Assembly: GCF_000473165.1 (NCBI RefSeq)
Contig: NZ_KI421504.1
Location: forward strand, 186,001 to 250,000
Source: Leisingera aquimarina DSM 24565
GTDB taxonomy: Bacteria; Pseudomonadota; Alphaproteobacteria; Rhodobacterales; Rhodobacteraceae
Length of the DNA: 64,000 bases
Direction of reading: 5' to 3'
In this document: positions 53,899 to 60,987 of the stretch, one piece after another
Layout of the letters: every line of letters begins with the position of its first letter
Numbering within the stretch: position 1 is the first letter of the stretch
Translations under genes and position numbers: made by a program
The notes under the pieces: generated by a model
What the model was told of the DNA's origin: nothing
Seen by the model: the letters and a program-made list of their open reading frames with translations, nothing else
The model's database searches: none

Positions 53899-54132
53899 TC
53901 ATTTGGTGATACGGCCGAGGAAATCCTGCATCTCTGCAGCAATCACATCGCCATATTCCTCAAGCGCAAAGTGGCCTGTGTCCAGCAGATGGAATTCCAC
54001 GTCGTTTAGATCAGCCTTGTAGGGATGGGCACCGTCCGCCGGAAAGATGTGATCGTTCTTGCCCCATACAATCAGCGCTGGAGGCTGATGCTCTCTGAAC
54101 AGGGCTTGCCACTTCGGATACTCTGTAACCAT
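53899..54132 (-). pseudogene. Alpha/beta hydrolase, C-terminal fragment cut by IS91
   Basis: Reads [38 protein letters not shown] (catalytic acid), [17 protein letters not shown] (catalytic His) and a normal C-terminus FLGRITK. The N-terminal two-thirds, including the nucleophile, is missing: similarity stops at about 54132, where integrase sequence of the IS91 copy begins on the opposite strand. Confidence 0.78.
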
Positions 54133-54720
54133 GTCGCCACGAAGCTGATCCGTGACACGGCGAGCCCCTACGAGACGCTGGCCAAGCTGCAGGATCGAAG
54201 CCGGGATTAGCGGACCGGGGCGGTGCCCCGCCCGAGGCTTGAAATCGCTGACATCTTTCGCGCCCATGGTCCCGCATGGCGGCGGGCCAATGCCGGGCAT
54301 GTCAGCCTCACCCAGCTCAGGGTGATGTCGGCGATCGAAGCCTGCCGGACCGAGGCGCTCGGCGGGCATGTGGCCGCCTGCGCCAAGTGCGGCCACCGGC
54401 ACGTCGCGTACAATTCCTGCAAGAACCGGCACTGCCCGAAGTGCCAGGGGCCCGCGGCGCGGGACTGGATGGCGGCGCGGGCCGATGACCTGCTGCCGGT
54501 GGAGTATTTCCACGTGGTCTTCACCCTGCCGACGGAGATCGCACGGATCGCCTACTGGAACAAGAAGGCGGTCTACGGCCTGTTGTTCCGAGCGTCAGCC
54601 GAGACCGTGGCGACTATCGCCGCCGATCCCCGGCATCTTGGCGCCCGTGTGGGCATGACCTCTGTACTTCATACCTGGGGTTCGGCGCTGACCCACCACC
54701 CGCATGTCCACATGATCGTG

Positions 54721-54767
54721 CCCCCTCCCGGCAGATTGCTGCGCAATCGCCTGCCGGGCAACGGGAC
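54721..54767 (+). repeat. Palindromic insert type A, copy 3a (run of five C)
   Basis: C5, TCCC, GGCAGATTGC, loop TGC, GCAAT-CGC-CTGCC at exactly the IVP/GGL site occupied in copies 1 and 2. C5 instead of C6 shifts the frame. Confidence 0.7.
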
Positions 54768-55140
54768 GGCGGCCTGTCACCTGACGCTACACGCTGGATC
54801 GCCTGCCGCCCTGGCTTCCTTCTGCCCGTGCGCGTCCTGGCCCGGCTGTTCCGGCGCCTTTTCCTGGAAGGGCTGTCGGCGCTGCACAAGGCCGGGCAGC
54901 TTCAGTTCTTCGGTGATCTGGAAGGACTGGCCGACCCCGCAGCCTTCGCCGCCTGCCTCGCCCCGCTCCGCAAGACCGAATGGGTCGTCTACGCCAAACC
55001 GCCCTTCGGCGGGCCTGAGGCTGTCCTCGCCTATCTCAGCCGGTACACCCACCGCGTGGCGATCTCGAACCATCGCCTTGTCAGCGCCGATGCCGATACT
55101 GTGGCGTTCCGATGGAAGGGTTACCGGATCAAGCGCGGCG

Positions 55141-55184
55141 CACCACTGCCCGGCAGTGCATTGCGCAGCAATGTCACGAGAGGG
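55141..55184 (-). repeat. Palindromic insert type A, copy 3b (opposite orientation, in frame)
   Basis: CACTGCCCGGCAG, then ATTGCGCAGCAAT and CGAGAGGG: the reverse complement of the other inserts with a few changes. It lies between IKRG and RMKVMRLKTGEF of tnpA and adds about 14 codons (APLPGSALRSNVTR) without changing frame. Confidence 0.65.
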
Positions 55185-55247
55185 AGGATGAAGGTGATGC
55201 GGCTCAAGACCGGCGAATTCATCCGCCGGTTCCTGCTGCACGTCCTG

Positions 55248-55296
55248 CCCCCTTTCGGCAGATTTGGCGCGGCCAAATCGCCTGCCGGGCAATGGG
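55248..55296 (+). repeat. Palindromic insert type A, copy 3c (diverged stem)
   Basis: C5, TTTC, GGCAGATTTGG, loop, CCAAATCGCCTGCC. The inner stem changed on both sides together (TTGC/GCAA to TTTGG/CCAAA), which suggests selection for pairing. It sits in HVLP-GFHRIRHYG; copies 1 and 2 have the empty site HVLPKGRHRIRHYG. Confidence 0.7.
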
Positions 55297-55550
55297 CGGC
55301 TTTCACCGCATTCGCCACTACGGCCTGCTGGCCGGCGCCACCCGCAAGGCCACCATCGCCCGCATCCGCGGCTTGCTTGTGAAGACCCCGGCCGAACAGG
55401 AAACGCAGGAGACTGCTGAGACCGTACCGCTCACCCTGCGCGAGCCGTGCCCTTGCTGCGGCGGCCCGATGCGCATCGTCGAAATCTTCCGGCGCGGGCA
55501 AAAACCGATGAGCCGCGCGCCACCCAGGGAGCAGGCCGCATGACGAAACG

Positions 55551-55946
55551 CCCGTCCACGCCGCGAAGACTGCCCCGGTTCCAATTCGTGCTCCGGAACG
55601 CCCCCGGTACGCCCGGTCCTGTGGCTGGCCCGCAATCACCCGGTCAACGGCTCCGCCGGCACACGGAACGCATGATCACACCCCGCTGGACAACCTTTCT
55701 AAACCGGCGCTTCCTGCCTGGCTGGCGCTCAGAACCAGCTCTCGCAATCACCCGCAGCATACTTTCCCCATAGACGCCGCCCAGCCTCCCGCAGCTTCCT
55801 CCTTGTCAGGTTATTCAACGCGGGCCGGGTTGCACACGAACGCCACCGATGCGCCGCGGCCCGCATCGGTGGCGTTCGCCGCAAGATGAGAACGAGCGGT
55901 CCTGTCCCGCTGGGTCCGGATTATGCCATTCGAAGCCCTGTTCGTT
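55551..55946. other. Gene-free stretch after IS91 copy 3
   Basis: IS91 3-prime sequence up to the hairpin at 55837-55878, then about 70 bases before the dioxygenase fragment. A short frame overlapping the tnpA stop (MTKRPSTPRRLPRFQF) has a counterpart in sequence after the other tnpA genes but no recognisable domain. Confidence 0.45.
55837..55878. repeat. Perfect 17-base inverted repeat, probable IS91 terminal hairpin
   Basis: Arms CGAACGCCACCGATGCG and CGCATCGGTGGCGTTCG with the eight-base loop CCGCGGCC. It contains GTTC near its outer edge, the tetranucleotide associated with IS91 ends. No gene overlaps it. Confidence 0.55.
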
Positions 55947-56131
55947 TCAGCCCACCTGGCTAACCGCCCTGCGTGCTGCTTCAAGGCCGTCGCTCCCGGT
56001 CATCGAACAGCAAACACTCACAAGGGTTCGTGGCTGCTCATAGGACCAGGGCATCTCGCGATGGAGCGTTGCTGTTTGGTCCCACAAAAGAATATCGCCA
56101 ACCTGCCACTGGTGCGAAAACACAAGGCGGC
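55947..56131 (-). pseudogene. TauD/TfdA family dioxygenase, C-terminal fragment
   Basis: Reads HQWQVGDILLWDQTATLHRE then MPWSYEQPRTLVSVCCSM, with a stop at 55947. WDQTATLHR holds the distal His ligand and EQPRTLV the 2-oxoglutarate-binding Arg of Fe(II)/2-oxoglutarate dioxygenases of the taurine dioxygenase family. Only about 60 residues remain; the rest is absent on the side facing the GlxA gene, 14 bases away. Confidence 0.65.
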
Positions 56132-56144
56132 TGAAAGCGGGCTT

Positions 56145-57189
56145 TCAGCTGCGCTTCGCCAGCTTGCGGAATTCCCGCGGCAGCTTCCCGAACTGTGCCT
56201 TGAAAACCTTGGTCAGGTTGTTTGCGCTGCCGAACCCGGTAGCCGCTGATATTTCAAATAGCGTCAGATCGGTCTGCTCGATCATCTGCTTGGCAACTTC
56301 CAAACGGATTCTCCGGTAGTAACGGCCCGGCGACACCGAAAGGTGCGCGGCAAACAACCGCTCGATCTGGCGCAAGGACACGCCGGCTGCCCGGGCAATC
56401 TCCTGCAGGGCCAGCGGTTCCTCGATATTGCCGTACATGGCATCAATCGCCAGTTTCAGGTGCGGCGGCGCGTTCCGGATCCGGTGATAATCCACTTTGA
56501 CTTGGCTCTGGCTGGAATCGCGGGGAAACCCGATCAGCAGCTGGCGGCACACCGCGCCGGCCACGTCCGCGCCGACGGTGTTAACGAGGAATGTCACGGT
56601 GAAGTCGAGCGTCGCCGCATGGCCCGAACAGGTGCTGATCTGGCCGTCCAGATGATAGAGGGTCTCGCTCAGCTCCGCGTCCGGATACTTTTCCCGCAAA
56701 TATGCCAGCCTGCTCCAATGCGGTGTCGCCCGCCCAGCAATCCCGGCCTTCACCAGCAGGCTCATTTCCTCGCCGATAGAGAACAGGCGGACATTGTTCC
56801 GGCGGCAGCTGCGGAACAGGCTCAGAAGCTGCTTTTCAAACGCGCCGTTTTTCGCCTCGCCGCAGCAGATGAACATCTGCATCCAGCCCACGCGGCTTCG
56901 CCAACCGCTCCTGCAGGCAAGAAAGACCCGTGTCGGATGTGAACAACAGACCGCCTGCGGCCGGAACCGGCGCACCGGTGATCGACACCCGGTGCAGGCG
57001 GATACGGTCCGCCCGCTCCACCTGGTTCACGGCCGAGAAAATATCGCAGACCGCGGCTAGGCTGATCTGCGAGAAACCAGGCCCGACCACCAAGCCGACA
57101 TTCAGGCTCCGGCTGTTGGACGGCTGAAGGGCCGCTGGCATGGCTGTCCGCGCCTGTTTTCCGGTCCAGGACGTCTTTTGCATGTTCAT
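56145..57189 (-). pseudogene. GlxA family (DJ-1/AraC) regulator with one frameshift
   Basis: About 347 residues over two frames. N-terminal glutamine-amidotransferase-like domain: LNVGLVVGPGFSQISLAAVC to LSCLQERLAKPRGLD, frame change near 56885, then MFICCGEAKNGAFEKQLLSL and GRATPHWSRLAYLREKYPDA. The AraC DNA-binding domain follows: ALQEIARAAGVSLRQIERLF and LFEISAATGFGSANNLTKVF. Such regulators control amine and betaine catabolism. It faces away from nothing and lies 240 bases downstream of a five-gene operon on the same strand, so it is a likely regulator of it. If real, the frameshift inactivates it. Confidence 0.75.
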
Positions 57190-57428
57190 TGCCAGTTTCC
57201 CCCTGGGTCAGTGCGCGGCGCCGGGCCCGGGCGGAAGCGGCCGCCAAGCAGACAGTCTGCAGCCGGGCGTCTCCGGCGTGCCGGAACCTGGCCGCGCAAA
57301 CGGTTTCAGGCCGGGCGGTTCAGCCCTGCCTGTGCATCGGAGCGGCCTGTGAGCCGCTGGTTTCCTGCGGTTTGCCGCCTGCTCCCGGGCGGCACCCAGA
57401 AACAGGCGGTTTGTTTTCCCGGCCCGGA

Positions 57429-58688
57429 TCAGCCGTCTTTGCCGAGTTCTTTCACTGCGGCCAGCATCTTGGCGATTTCGGCCTCGGTGTTGTAGTGGCA
57501 GAAGGAGATGCGGATGCAGTCCGGCAGCCTCAGCGGATCCAGCACGTTGCCGGAGTAGTGATCGGCCTTGCGGGTGTGGGTGCGGATGCCTTGGACGTTT
57601 AGGATCTCGACCACTTCTTCCGAGGCGATGCCGTCCACCACGATGGAAACCAGCCCTTCGCGCGCCCGGTTGTCTGCACCGGCCAGGATTGTGACATGCG
57701 CCATGTTGCGCAGGCCGGGCAGGTTGCCGGTGCCGTTGATGGCAGCATTGGTCAGATGAGTCTCATAGGCATGGATGGCGCGGCCTGCCGCTTCGATCCT
57801 GCCGCGGCGGGTGGTCTCGGAAGAGACCTCGCCGCCGAGCCATTCGAAATAGTCCACCACGTCCGAAAGAGTCGCGTAGGAACCGGTATCGCGGGTGCCG
57901 AACTCCCAGCCGGTGGCGGGCGCGCCGATCAGCATGTCATGCGGCAAGGCACTCAGTTTGTCCGAGATCCAGGCAATGCCGTAGCCGTGGCGCGAGAACA
58001 CCTTGTAGGGCGAGACCGCATAGCCGTCGACATCGTAAGCCGCCAGATCCAGCTGGCCGTGGGCGGCGTGCTGGATGCCGTCAACGATGATCAGGCAGTC
58101 CGGCGCCTCCGCGCGGATCGCCTTCGAGATCGCCGCCGCATCCATGCCCATGCCAGTGACCGGCGAGGCGTGCAGGATGGTGGCCACCGCCACATCCGGG
58201 GTCATCAGCGCGGTGTAATCTTCCGCCGTGACCAGGCCGGTCTCGTTGTTGTGGGCAACGTTCACATACTCCAGCCCGGCAATCTCCGCCCAGCGGCGGG
58301 CGGCGCTGCGGGTGGCCGGGTGCTCGATCGAGGAGCCGATCACCTTGGTGCCTTTGGGGGCGTTCACACAGGCGGTGCGGATCATCCGGAACAGCAGTTC
58401 GGTGCCGCTTTCGCCGGCAAAGAACTTGCCGGACGCGGCGTTCATGAACTCGGCCAGGTCTGCTTTGGCCTTGTTGATTGTGGTCTGGGTGGATTGGCCC
58501 GCCGGATTGATGCGGCCCGGGTTGTCGGGGATGGCGGCGTAGAAGGCCGAGGTCTCCGCCACCGATTTCAGCGTCAGCGCGCCGCCTGCGTTTTCAAAGA
58601 AGATGCGCTCGCCCTGGAACGGGCAGCTGTCCACATGAGCAAAGCGGCTGCGGATGGCATCGATAAGGGCGGGGTTGTCCTGGATCAT
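57429..58688 (-). CDS. Class V aminotransferase/cysteine desulfurase-like PLP enzyme
   Basis: 419-residue fold-type I PLP enzyme: ERIFFENAGGALTLKSVAET, SGTELLFRMIRTACVNAPKG, IEHPATRSAARRWAEIAGLE, cofactor Asp in CLIIVDGIQHAAHGQLDL, Schiff-base Lys in YAVSPYKVFSRHGYGIAWIS, and the C-terminal IRISFCHYNTEAEIAKML. SPYK and GTRDTGSYA resemble the CsdA/isopenicillin-epimerase-like group; a cysteine desulfurase active Cys is not evident. Last gene of the operon, 21 bases after the DUF4392 gene. The substrate is unknown; cleavage or transamination of a small amino acid is expected. Confidence 0.82.
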   Translation of the reverse strand: MIQDNPALIDAIRSRFAHVDSCPFQGERIFFENAGGALTLKSVAETSAFYAAIPDNPGRINPAGQSTQTTINKAKADLAEFMNAASGKFFAGESGTELLFRMIRTACVNAPKGTKVIGSSIEHPATRSAARRWAEIAGLEYVNVAHNNETGLVTAEDYTALMTPDVAVATILHASPVTGMGMDAAAISKAIRAEAPDCLIIVDGIQHAAHGQLDLAAYDVDGYAVSPYKVFSRHGYGIAWISDKLSALPHDMLIGAPATGWEFGTRDTGSYATLSDVVDYFEWLGGEVSSETTRRGRIEAAGRAIHAYETHLTNAAINGTGNLPGLRNMAHVTILAGADNRAREGLVSIVVDGIASEEVVEILNVQGIRTHTRKADHYSGNVLDPLRLPDCIRISFCHYNTEAEIAKMLAAVKELGKDG

Positions 58689-58709
58689 GGTCTTGGGTCC
58701 TGTCAGAGA

Positions 58710-59723
58710 TCAGAGCGCGCGGCTCACGATGGTACGGCACAGCTCGGCCACCGCAAGATGGCTTTGCCGGGGGAAGCCGTCGACGCTGTCGTCGACGATC
58801 CCGTGCGTGGAGTTGATGAGGCCGCTGGCCACCATGGTGTCCAGAAGCAGCGCCTCGCGTTCGGGGGTGTGCAGCAGCTTGGCGTTGCCTGCGCGGGCGG
58901 CCATGGCCGCGGCAATGGCAGTGCAGCCCCAGTTGGAGCAGGCGGCGGTGACCAGCACGTCGCAGGTGGTGACGGCGCCGATGCCGCCGCCGCAGCCGCA
59001 TTGGCAGGTATCGCCGTAAGGCACATGCGCCTTCACATGGTCCACCACCTTGCCCATGCCGATCTCATTGCCGCCGTCGCCGACCGCGACCACGGGGATG
59101 CCGCGGGCCAAAGCCTCGTCGAACAGGAAGTCCACCCGCGCCCGGCCCATGCCGTAGTCGATGCCCTTCATCGAGTGGTAGACGCCGTGTTCATTGCGCC
59201 CGACCCGCTCGGTCGAGAACAAGAGGTCGGGTTTCAGCTCGTCCAGCAGCTGCACGGCCTGCGCCTGCCCGGCTTCGTTTTCGGTGGCATAAGGCAGCAT
59301 CACGATGGTGGCAAGGCTCTTGTCCGCGCGCGCAACCCCCGCCTGCTCCAGCGTCACCGGAAACAGTCCCGCCGCCTGGCAGGTGTTGCGGATCGCAGGC
59401 AGCAGCGTCTCCTCGCACAGCATCACGCAGGTGGCATTGCGCGCCAGCACCAGGGCCCGGGCTATCGCTGCCGCTCCGGAGGGGCCGTCGTTTTCGCCCA
59501 GGTCAGGCGTGATCCAGGCGCGCGACACCGAGCCAGTGGTCAGCACCACGGTGCCGCCTTCGGGCACCGCCATCAGCGCATCCGCCGCGGCGCCCACCAG
59601 CGAGCCGCCCTGCAGTTCGCGGGCGACCTCAAACAGATGCTCGACGCCGCGCTCGCCCATGTCGATGTTCACCAGCTGGTCCAGGCGGTTGTCGAGCCGG
59701 GTGATCAGGTCTTGGTTTGCCAT
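58710..59723 (-). CDS. DUF4392, D-glutamate cyclase-like protein
   Basis: 337 residues starting MANQDLITRLDNRLDQLVNI. Blocks: VVLTTGSVSRAWITPDLGEN, YHSMKGIDYGMGRARVDFLF, VVAVGDGGNEIGMGKVVDHV and a Cys-rich segment YGDTCQCGCGGGIGAVTTCD followed by VTAACSNWGC. This matches DUF4392, whose vertebrate member turns D-glutamate into 5-oxo-D-proline. The cluster of about six cysteines could bind metal. It starts two bases after the SelA-like gene stop. A bacterial catabolic role with PLP enzymes is, as far as I know, not described. Confidence 0.8.
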   Translation of the reverse strand: MANQDLITRLDNRLDQLVNIDMGERGVEHLFEVARELQGGSLVGAAADALMAVPEGGTVVLTTGSVSRAWITPDLGENDGPSGAAAIARALVLARNATCVMLCEETLLPAIRNTCQAAGLFPVTLEQAGVARADKSLATIVMLPYATENEAGQAQAVQLLDELKPDLLFSTERVGRNEHGVYHSMKGIDYGMGRARVDFLFDEALARGIPVVAVGDGGNEIGMGKVVDHVKAHVPYGDTCQCGCGGGIGAVTTCDVLVTAACSNWGCTAIAAAMAARAGNAKLLHTPEREALLLDTMVASGLINSTHGIVDDSVDGFPRQSHLAVAELCRTIVSRAL

Positions 59724-59724
59724 A

Positions 59725-60987
59725 TCAAGCCTCTCCGAACAGCAGGTTTTCAAACCACGCCGCATCGTCCAGATGCGCCGCGACCTCTTTAAGGGCAGAC
59801 AACAGGCATTCCGCCACCGCCGCCGCGCCGCCTGCACGGGCGATCGCACCGGAAGTGGGCTTGAGGCGGATCGATACGCGGCCACCGGGCTGGCCATGGG
59901 TGTTGACCGTGACGATGCCCTTGTTGCGCAGCATCAGCATGCCGACAGCGGCAGTGACCTCAGCCGGGACCCGCGCGGCGGCGGTTTTGCCCGCCATTTC
60001 CAGCAGGGTCTCCATCGCATCCTCTTCGCCGATCTTCGGTCCCAGCGCCGAGCGGCTCACCCGCTCCGAGTCAAGCGCCGCCTCCAGCGCCGCCGCCAGG
60101 TCCTGGCCGTCCTGGGCCTCCTGGATCAGCAGATCGGGGGTGAAGCCCTGCAGACTGCGCATGGCGCCAACAGCTACCGGCGCCCGCGCCTCCATGCCCA
60201 GCTCGCTGGCCTTGGCCTGCACCGGCACCAGCGCCGCCGGATCGCCGCAGAGGATCCCGGCGCGGGGACCGGAGAGGCCTGCCTTGTCGGCATTGGTAAT
60301 AGCCAGATCGGCGCCGAACGAGAGCGAGGCAGCGCCACCATGCAGAACGGGGCGGAACCGCGTGCCATAGGCCTCATCCAGTAGCACGGTGCAGCCTGCG
60401 CGTTTGGCCATGCGGACTGCGGCGGCGGTCAGTTCATCCTCCAGCACCGCCAGCTCCGAGGTCACGGTAGTGATCACCATCAGCTGCGGCAGATGCGCTG
60501 CTAGCAGGCGTTTCACCTCCGGAAGATCAAAGGCCTCGACAACCGGCACCCCGGCCAGTTTGGCCCCGCGGGTTACAGATGCGTGTGAACGGTCGCCTGC
60601 CGGAACCAGCGACAGCACAGGACGGTCCTGAGCATGTGCCAGCACTGTGGCCACGATGCCGGCGCTGGTTCGGTTGACCACCGCCGCCGCCTCATCACCG
60701 TCGCCGCCCATATGGGCAATGGCAGCCTGGCGCAGTTCCTCACCAAAGAGGCCCGGTCCGACCCATTCCTCGCAATTGACGCTCAGGTCCTCGGGTGAGG
60801 CCGGATAGAACCGCAGATTGCCGGTGCAGATGGCGATCTTTTCGATCCCCTCGCGTTCAACGAAGCCCGCCGCGACCCGGCCCGCCTGGACCAGCCGCCG
60901 CACCTCATCCGCCGAGCCCTGCAGCAGCCCCCCCCGGGCATAGCCCACGCCCGGGTCGATGGCATTGCCGAAACGGTCGGTGCTCAT
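59725..60987 (-). CDS. SelA/DgaE-like PLP-dependent enzyme
   Basis: 420-residue fold-type I PLP protein of the SelA/DgaE superfamily: VVNRTSAGIVATVLAHAQDR, VPAGDRSHASVTRGAKLAGV, cofactor Asp in CTVLLDEAYGTRFRPVLHGG, and probable Schiff-base Lys in ITNADKAGLSGPRAGILCGD, the position of the SelA lysine. C-terminal RVSIRLKPTSGAIARAGG. Members split or eliminate ammonia from amino acids; selenocysteine synthesis is unlikely here because no selB is nearby. Start MSTDRFGNAIDPGVGY overlaps the aldehyde dehydrogenase stop by four bases. Substrate unknown. Confidence 0.78.
   Translation of the reverse strand: MSTDRFGNAIDPGVGYARGGLLQGSADEVRRLVQAGRVAAGFVEREGIEKIAICTGNLRFYPASPEDLSVNCEEWVGPGLFGEELRQAAIAHMGGDGDEAAAVVNRTSAGIVATVLAHAQDRPVLSLVPAGDRSHASVTRGAKLAGVPVVEAFDLPEVKRLLAAHLPQLMVITTVTSELAVLEDELTAAAVRMAKRAGCTVLLDEAYGTRFRPVLHGGAASLSFGADLAITNADKAGLSGPRAGILCGDPAALVPVQAKASELGMEARAPVAVGAMRSLQGFTPDLLIQEAQDGQDLAAALEAALDSERVSRSALGPKIGEEDAMETLLEMAGKTAAARVPAEVTAAVGMLMLRNKGIVTVNTHGQPGGRVSIRLKPTSGAIARAGGAAAVAECLLSALKEVAAHLDDAAWFENLLFGEA

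Larger units (their letters stand above)
54223..55543 (+). pseudogene. IS91 family transposase TnpA, copy 3 (two poly-C frameshifts)
   Basis: N-terminus complete: [20 protein letters not shown], zinc domain [38 protein letters not shown] (HUH; no type B insert). Frame changes at C5 (54721) into the tyrosine region [16 protein letters not shown], and at a second C5 (55248) into GGFHRIRHYGLLAGATRK and CPCCGGPMRIVEIF. Three type A palindromes are present; the middle one (55141-55184) is inverted and in frame. Adding one C at each C5 run would restore a single open frame of about 440 codons. Confidence 0.8.
54130..55880 (+). mobile_element. IS91 family element, copy 3
   Basis: Begins with the last 22 or so codons of the accessory integrase ([20 protein letters not shown], stop at 54210), followed by a nearly complete tnpA and about 330 bases ending in a 17-base-arm perfect hairpin (55837-55878) that may be the element terminus. 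It truncates a hydrolase gene on its left. Its integrase is missing, as in the other two copies. Confidence 0.65.

Noticed and set aside
53624-53902. 92-residue minus-strand frame between the hydrolase and the truncated hydrolase
   Set aside because: Ser/Ala-rich, overlaps the 3-prime end of the hydrolase gene, no ribosome site or recognisable domain.
57375-57409. CCGCCTG/CAGGCGG hairpin after the class V gene as an operon terminator
   Set aside because: The loop is 21 bases, and the T-rich side (TTTGTTTT) is on the plus strand, the wrong direction for the minus-strand operon.
57696-59792. 698-codon plus-strand open frame opposite the class V and DUF4392 genes
   Set aside because: Composition is His/Gly/Arg-rich with no domain, and the opposite strand carries two well-conserved genes in the same stretch. 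It is a high-G+C antisense shadow.
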